Below are positions 41,076-44,304 of a DNA stretch of 44,304 nucleotides, one piece after another. Origin of the DNA: JBFMEX01 sp040752215 (GTDB taxonomy: Bacteria; Pseudomonadota; Alphaproteobacteria; Rhizobiales; Hyphomicrobiaceae); NCBI GenBank assembly GCA_040752215.1, contig JBFMEX010000051.1, positions 1 through 44,304 on the forward strand, in the 5' to 3' direction. Made by a program: the position numbers and the translations under genes. How positions within the stretch are numbered: position 1 is the first letter of the stretch; the number at the start of each line of letters is the position of its first letter. A model generated the notes under the pieces. That model was given only the letters and a program-made list of their open reading frames with translations. It was not told the DNA's origin and did not search any database.

Positions 41076-41948
41076 TCAGGCCGATCTGGCGCCGCTGCGC
41101 GCGAACCGCGTCAGCACGTCGTTGCCCGGCATGTGCGGAAAGCCGCGGAAGTTGATCATGTTCGAGAACTTGGTCCGGCACGTCGCGGGGTGCTTGTCGC
41201 AGCCGGCGGTGACGACGAACGTCTGCCCGGCGGCGAGCGGTCCCCGTGCCGGTTGCCACAGCTCGATGGTCGCCACCCCGGCGGAAAGCGTATGCGCCTT
41301 CACCTCGTAGGCGAGCCCGCCCGCCGCGCCCGACGTGAAGGTCAGCCGGCCACGCGAGAACCACTCGCTTGCGAAGCCGGCGAGGCCGTCCGCGCTGAAG
41401 CGCCGCTCGCTCGACACCTCGGCAACGACGCCATCGCCGCGATAGACGGCGGCCCCCAGATCGACCTTGCAGCGCGCATCGCCGAGATCGGCGTCGCACG
41501 TGTGCTGGAACAGTCGCCCCTTGGGCTGCTGCAGATAGTGGGCAAGTCCGCGCACCTCGGCTGTGAACCCCGAGCCGCTGCGGCGCACCTCGCCGAGGCT
41601 GCCGGTGCGCATGAGCAGGCGTTGTGCCGGATCCTGCCAGTTGACGCGGTAGATCTCGATGCGCGCGTCGTCGAAGGCGCCCCCGGCGAGATCGGCCTCC
41701 GCCAGGCTCGTCGAGCTCAGCGCCCCTTCGACCTCGAGGTTATCGACGCCGAGGCCGACCGAATCCCTGAGCTCGCTCGCCGTGAAGCCTGCCGCCGCCT
41801 CGTACGTCGTGCCGTCGAAGCTCAGCGCGCGATCGTGGTCGGTGAAGCCGAGCACGACGCCGTCCCGTCGTGTCAGCCGCCAGCACCAGCACAGCGTGGT
41901 CGCCCCGCTGGCCAGGTGCGCAACGAGCGCGGGAGACACTTGCTTCAT
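41076..41948 (-). CDS. GTA hub protein, DUF2163 (g13 type), probable Fe-S protein
   Basis: This is a 290-residue DUF2163/TIGR02218 protein. The N-terminal beta domain ('CWCWRLTRRDGVVLGFTDHD') is followed by the C-terminal domain with four cysteines in two pairs: C151/C160 ('HTCDADLGDARCKVDL') and C250/C257 ('AGCDKHPATCRTKF'). The RcGTA hub protein is reported to hold an iron-sulfur cluster there, and the spacing here keeps all four ligands. It forms the trimeric hub at the tail tip. Its start overlaps the DUF2460 stop by four bases (41945-41948), so the genes are coupled. Family and role are firm; the cluster is inferred from the cysteines. Confidence 0.92.
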   Translation of the reverse strand: MKQVSPALVAHLASGATTLCWCWRLTRRDGVVLGFTDHDRALSFDGTTYEAAAGFTASELRDSVGLGVDNLEVEGALSSTSLAEADLAGGAFDDARIEIYRVNWQDPAQRLLMRTGSLGEVRRSGSGFTAEVRGLAHYLQQPKGRLFQHTCDADLGDARCKVDLGAAVYRGDGVVAEVSSERRFSADGLAGFASEWFSRGRLTFTSGAAGGLAYEVKAHTLSAGVATIELWQPARGPLAAGQTFVVTAGCDKHPATCRTKFSNMINFRGFPHMPGNDVLTRFARSGARSA

Positions 41949-42583
41949 AGACGGATCTCGACGATCGGGATGTTGGGAATCGCACCATGCCGGAAGCCTT
42001 GCAGGCTGATCTCCAGCTTGTCGGTGTCGAAGCGGACCGGCACGTCAAACTCGAAGCCGGCGGTCACGACCGCGCCAGCGCCCGGAACTGCGCCCGGCTG
42101 GAAGGCGACCGTGCCGCTCGCATGATCGACGACGTAGTCGGTACCCGCCGTCTTCAACACCGCGTCGACCGCGACGAGTACGCTGCCCTCTACCGGCTTC
42201 CTGACCTCGCGGGTCCAGGGCGCGAACGTCCCGCCATAGACCTTGGTCAGCGTGAACGTCGCCTGGTTGCCGTCTCCGGTGCCGATCACCTGGTCGCCGG
42301 CGGCCGGCACGCCTTCCGGAGCGCACGACTTCCAATCGGCGTGGTCGCGCCAGCGGAAGCCATAGAGCCGGCCACGCCGCTCCTCGAAGAACGCGATCAC
42401 CGCATGCAGATCGTCGAGTGACTTGACGCCATATCCGGCGTTGTAGCTCCGTCTGCTGTCCGCCCAGCGACTGTTGCGTTCCTCATAGCCGGAGCCGAGC
42501 ACGACGACATCGGTGCGCCGCTCCGGCCCGCCCTGTGCGCCGCGGGAGATCGCGGTCGGAAACCGCACCTCGTGAAAACTCAT
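41945..42583 (-). CDS. GTA distal tail protein, DUF2460 (g12 type)
   Basis: This 212-residue protein belongs to the DUF2460/TIGR02217 family. It begins 'MSFHEVRFPTAISRGAQGGPERRTDVVVLGSGYEERNS' and has 'YGVKSLDDLHAVIAFFEERRGRLYGFRWRDHADW', both standard. In RcGTA it forms the hexameric ring at the end of the tail tube on which the hub assembles. The start is 32 bases after the tape-measure stop. The stop overlaps the next gene by four bases. The length is normal for the family. Confidence 0.93.
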   Translation of the reverse strand: MSFHEVRFPTAISRGAQGGPERRTDVVVLGSGYEERNSRWADSRRSYNAGYGVKSLDDLHAVIAFFEERRGRLYGFRWRDHADWKSCAPEGVPAAGDQVIGTGDGNQATFTLTKVYGGTFAPWTREVRKPVEGSVLVAVDAVLKTAGTDYVVDHASGTVAFQPGAVPGAGAVVTAGFEFDVPVRFDTDKLEISLQGFRHGAIPNIPIVEIRL

Positions 42584-42615
42584 CGCTCACTCACCTCGTC
42601 CTTGCTCGTTCGCCC

Positions 42616-43212
42616 TCAGAGATTGCGCTGGCCGAGCGAGATTGCCCGCGCCAGCATCGCCGCGAGCTGCGTCTCCGTCCTGCGAAAGCTCTCGGGGTCC
42701 GGGGTCGAAACGTTGAACGTCACGTTGACGCCGCCTCCGCCACCACCCGCGGCAACCCCCAGGCGGCCGTCGGGCCCGCGTGCCAGCGGCAGGATCGCCT
42801 CGGCACCGCGCTCGCCCGCCAGCCCGACGCTGCCCGTGCCGAGCGGGAACGCGATCGGACTCCGGATCACGCCGCCGTCCGCGAACGGCGTCACCATCGC
42901 TAGCGCCGTCCCGCCGCCCCCGAGCGTCCCGAGACCACCCTTCATCAACCCGGAGAGCAGCCCCTCGAACCCCTGCTCCAGCGGCTTGAACGCCGCCTTG
43001 AGCACCAGCTGCGAGAGATCGAGCGCGAGCTTCCTCAGCACCTCGCCGAGGCTCTTTCCCTTGACCGCGATGCCTTCGAACGCATTGATCAGCGAGGTCG
43101 AGAACTGGCGCCCGACGTCGGTCGCCGATTTCATCGCCGTATCGAAGCTCTTGGTGTCGGCATCGATCTTGACGTTCCACACCTCGGCCGGCGAGCCGAA
43201 CACGTCATCCAT
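42616..43212 (-). CDS. GTA tail tape measure protein (g11 type)
   Basis: This is a 198-residue short tape-measure protein. A helical N-terminal half ('FDTAMKSATDVGRQFSTSLINAFEGIAVKGKSLGEVLRKLALDLSQLVLKAAFKPLEQ') leads into a Gly-rich stretch. The phage motif 'FADGGVIRSPIAFPLGTGSVGLAGERGAEAILPLARG' follows. The small size fits the short tail of RcGTA-type particles. ATG 43212 has GGAG eight bases upstream and lies 24 bases after the chaperone stop. The role, setting tail length and leaving the tube ahead of DNA, is taken from the family. Confidence 0.9.
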   Translation of the reverse strand: MDDVFGSPAEVWNVKIDADTKSFDTAMKSATDVGRQFSTSLINAFEGIAVKGKSLGEVLRKLALDLSQLVLKAAFKPLEQGFEGLLSGLMKGGLGTLGGGGTALAMVTPFADGGVIRSPIAFPLGTGSVGLAGERGAEAILPLARGPDGRLGVAAGGGGGGVNVTFNVSTPDPESFRRTETQLAAMLARAISLGQRNL

Positions 43213-43236
43213 CGCAAATCTCCGCTTGCTCCGAGG

Positions 43237-43401
43237 TCAGTCGGGAAACCGCTGCATCAGCTCGGCGAGATCTCTCCGGCTCGGCGGGGCGCCGGTCCCG
43301 CCCGGTCCGACCACCGCGCCAAGCGCCGCGGCGAGCTCGCGCGGGGTCATCGACCAGAAGGCTCGCGGCTCGAGCCGCAGCAGGCCGAGCCCCGCCGCCA
43401 T
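43237..43401 (-). CDS. GTA tail assembly chaperone, TIGR02216/rcc01693 type (downstream frame)
   Basis: The recognisable domain 'PWDDVMAAGLGLLRLEPRAFWSMTPRELAAALGA' belongs to the rcc01693-like tail chaperone family of about 60 residues. As an independent gene it could start at ATG 43401 (54 aa; TGATG overlap with the upstream stop) or GTG 43404. However, the family-typical 'FPWDDVM' begins before both, where this frame has no usable start codon. That supports synthesis as a -1 frameshift extension of the upstream gene at the CCCTTTC site (43416-43422). The frame stays open upstream to 43719. It ends 'LAELMQRFPD', 24 bases before the tape-measure start. Confidence 0.75.
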   Translation of the reverse strand: MAAGLGLLRLEPRAFWSMTPRELAAALGAVVGPGGTGAPPSRRDLAELMQRFPD

Positions 43402-43778
43402 CACGTCGTCCCAGGGAAAGGGCCGCGCGCGCTTCCCGCCGCGGCCTCCGTGTCGCCCGTTCCGCCACCCGCACCCGAGAACGTCGCCGAAAGCAGCCGC
43501 GCGACAATGTCGACGAAGCCGGCCGCACCACCTTCGGCCTGCATCGACGCCACCGCCTCGTCGGCGATCTCGTGGCCGGCGCCGCGTAGTCCCGCACCGA
43601 CGATCCGCAATGCGTCCCGCGCCGAAATCCGGCCGTTCTCGAAGCGGGAGGCGAGCGCCACCATGTCCTCGTCGCCGAACGCGGATTCGAGTTCCGCCAG
43701 CGCGCCGAGCGTCAGGCACAGCCGGAACGTCTTGCCGTCGAGCCGCGCCTCGATCTCGCCGCGATGCCGATTGGCCAT
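43401..43778 (-). CDS. GTA tail chaperone-like protein (g10 / rcc01692 type)
   Basis: This 125-residue protein belongs to the 'gene transfer agent family protein' group that precedes the small chaperone. It begins 'MANRHRGEIEARLDGKTFRLCLTLGALAELESAFGDEDMVALASRF' and has the central 'ISARDALRIVGAGLRGAGHEIADEAV'. A Gly/Ala-rich end (GAGGGTGDTEAAAGSARG) is followed by the slippery site. Position matches lambda gpG, the tail chaperone that coats the tape measure. ATG 43778 follows a run of Gs forming a strong ribosome site. By -1 shifting at 43416-43422 it would give a 180-residue fusion with the next frame. Confidence 0.85.
   Translation of the reverse strand: MANRHRGEIEARLDGKTFRLCLTLGALAELESAFGDEDMVALASRFENGRISARDALRIVGAGLRGAGHEIADEAVASMQAEGGAAGFVDIVARLLSATFSGAGGGTGDTEAAAGSARGPFPGTT
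43416..43422 (-). other. Candidate -1 ribosomal frameshift site CCCTTTC
   Basis: On the minus strand, codons GGC CCT TTC CCT GGG of the g10-type gene contain C CCT TTC, an XXXYYYZ heptamer in the correct phase. It overlaps a second one, T TTC CCT. Slipping back one base gives CCC TTT CCC TGG, which enters the downstream chaperone frame directly at 'PFPWDD'. The zero-frame stop comes four codons after the slip site (TGA 43403-43401). The fusion would be 180 residues. Shifting is not proved by sequence. Confidence 0.5.
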
Positions 43779-43791
43779 CGGATCGCCCCCC

Positions 43792-44205
43792 TCATGCCGC
43801 CGTGAAGGTCAGCTCGCCCGCGCTTTCCAGCGCCAGCTCGAAGGCGACCTCGCCGTCGTGACGTCCGGAAAGCTCGAGCGAGGTGATCTGGAACGGCCCG
43901 GCGACGGTGCCGAAGTCGGGGACCACCACTTGCCAGGAGCGGATCGTGCCGTCGAAGAACAGCGCGCGCACAGTCTCGTCCGAGGTCGCATCCTTGAAGA
44001 TCCCAGCGCCGCCGATGCGGGCGGACTTCACGCCCGCGCCCGCCAGCAGCTCGCGCCAGTGGCCAGCCGATTCGGTATGCGTCACGTCCACCGACTGCGC
44101 ATTGAAGGCGAGCGTGCGCGAGCGCAGGCCCGCCACCGTCTGGAACGTCCCGAGCCCGTCGCCGTCGACCTTCAACAGAAGGTCCTTGCCCTTTTGTGCT
44201 GCCAT
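43792..44205 (-). CDS. GTA major tail protein (g9 type, TIGR02126)
   Basis: This 137-residue tail tube protein begins 'MAAQKGKDLLLKVDGDGLGTFQTVAGLRSRTLAFNAQSVDVTHTESAGHWREL' and has 'GAGIFKDATSDETVRALFFDG' and 'FQITSLELSGRHDGEVAFELALESAG', all typical of TIGR02126. It would stack as hexamer rings to form the tail tube. Its stop lies 13 bases before the g10-type start. Upstream, 44218-44304 is open in one minus-strand frame ending in TGA. This could be the end of the next GTA gene, but it does not resemble the expected DUF3168 ending and is too short to call. Confidence 0.92.
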   Translation of the reverse strand: MAAQKGKDLLLKVDGDGLGTFQTVAGLRSRTLAFNAQSVDVTHTESAGHWRELLAGAGVKSARIGGAGIFKDATSDETVRALFFDGTIRSWQVVVPDFGTVAGPFQITSLELSGRHDGEVAFELALESAGELTFTAA

Positions 44206-44304
44206 GCCTCGTCTCTCTCATTTCGATTGACGCCATGCGGCGTCTCCACCAACCGACCCGGCTCCGCCGAGCGCCGGCACCCTTTGATGCACGGCGCGGG
44301 GCGG

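Noticed and set aside
43402..43719. Separate protein in the chaperone frame upstream of 43401
   Set aside because: It overlaps the g10-type gene completely, lacks a start with a ribosome site near the conserved domain, and has Arg/Gly-rich composition; only the part after the slippery site looks real.
44218..44304. End of a further GTA gene at the right edge
   Set aside because: One frame is open and ends in TGA, but 28 residues without a recognisable motif are too few to call.

Overview
This 44.3 kb window is GC-rich and densely coding. It looks like chromosomal DNA from an alphaproteobacterium, most likely of the order Hyphomicrobiales (Rhizobiales). The reasons are the feuP-feuQ and cycHJKL-type (ccmI-E-F-H) gene order with degP nearby, a sensor kinase next to glnE, PdhS/PleC-like kinase H-boxes, and an RcGTA-type gene transfer agent (GTA) tail cluster. 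I saw no rRNA or tRNA gene, insertion sequence or CRISPR array. No stretch longer than 300 bases lacks a gene; the longest gap is about 230 bases (3633-3860).

Layout. 1-4.4 kb: the end of a 2OG-Fe(II) oxygenase, threonine ammonia-lyase, a 3-hydroxyisobutyrate-dehydrogenase-like enzyme coupled to a YjbQ protein, and an Lrp/AsnC regulator divergent from a DUF442-type phosphatase/sulfurtransferase. 4.4-7.1 kb, minus strand: a tightly packed thermonuclease, GST, metallo-beta-lactamase hydrolase and Fe-S uracil-DNA glycosylase, with two 4-base start/stop overlaps. 7.2-12.2 kb, plus strand: a membrane histidine kinase, DUF1289 protein, two tandem retropepsin-like proteases and a phosphohexomutase closed by a strong hairpin. 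12.2-15.5 kb, minus strand: a repeat-rich secreted protein, SoxW-like thioredoxin, TauE/SafE permease and DusA. 15.7-19.6 kb, plus strand: PepN, a good terminator, then a histidine-kinase-like protein whose ATPase domain looks dead. 19.6-26.4 kb, minus strand: degP, an OmpR-type regulator, its sensor kinase and glnE. 26.6-27.8 kb, plus strand: a secreted trypsin-like protease with a peptidoglycan-binding tail. 27.8-32.0 kb, minus strand: ccmI-ccmE-ccmF-ccmH for cytochrome c haem attachment. 32.1-35.3 kb, minus strand: a glycine-zipper lipoprotein, feuQ, feuP and a small secreted protein placed like FeuN. 35.3-44.3 kb, minus strand: GTA tail and baseplate genes (g9 to g15 equivalents), ending in one gene that fuses a cysteine endopeptidase, a GH108 muramidase and a holin-like membrane tail.

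How they work together. The GTA block encodes the tail tube protein, tail chaperones, a short tape measure, distal tail protein, Fe-S hub, NlpC/P60 peptidase and the large baseplate/receptor protein. The fused lysin would supply host-cell lysis. Head, portal and terminase genes should lie beyond the right edge. The most interesting observations are a candidate programmed -1 frameshift (CCCTTTC) joining the two tail chaperone frames, the one-gene lysis cassette at the end of the GTA operon, and the degenerate histidine kinase with an operator-like inverted repeat in front of it.
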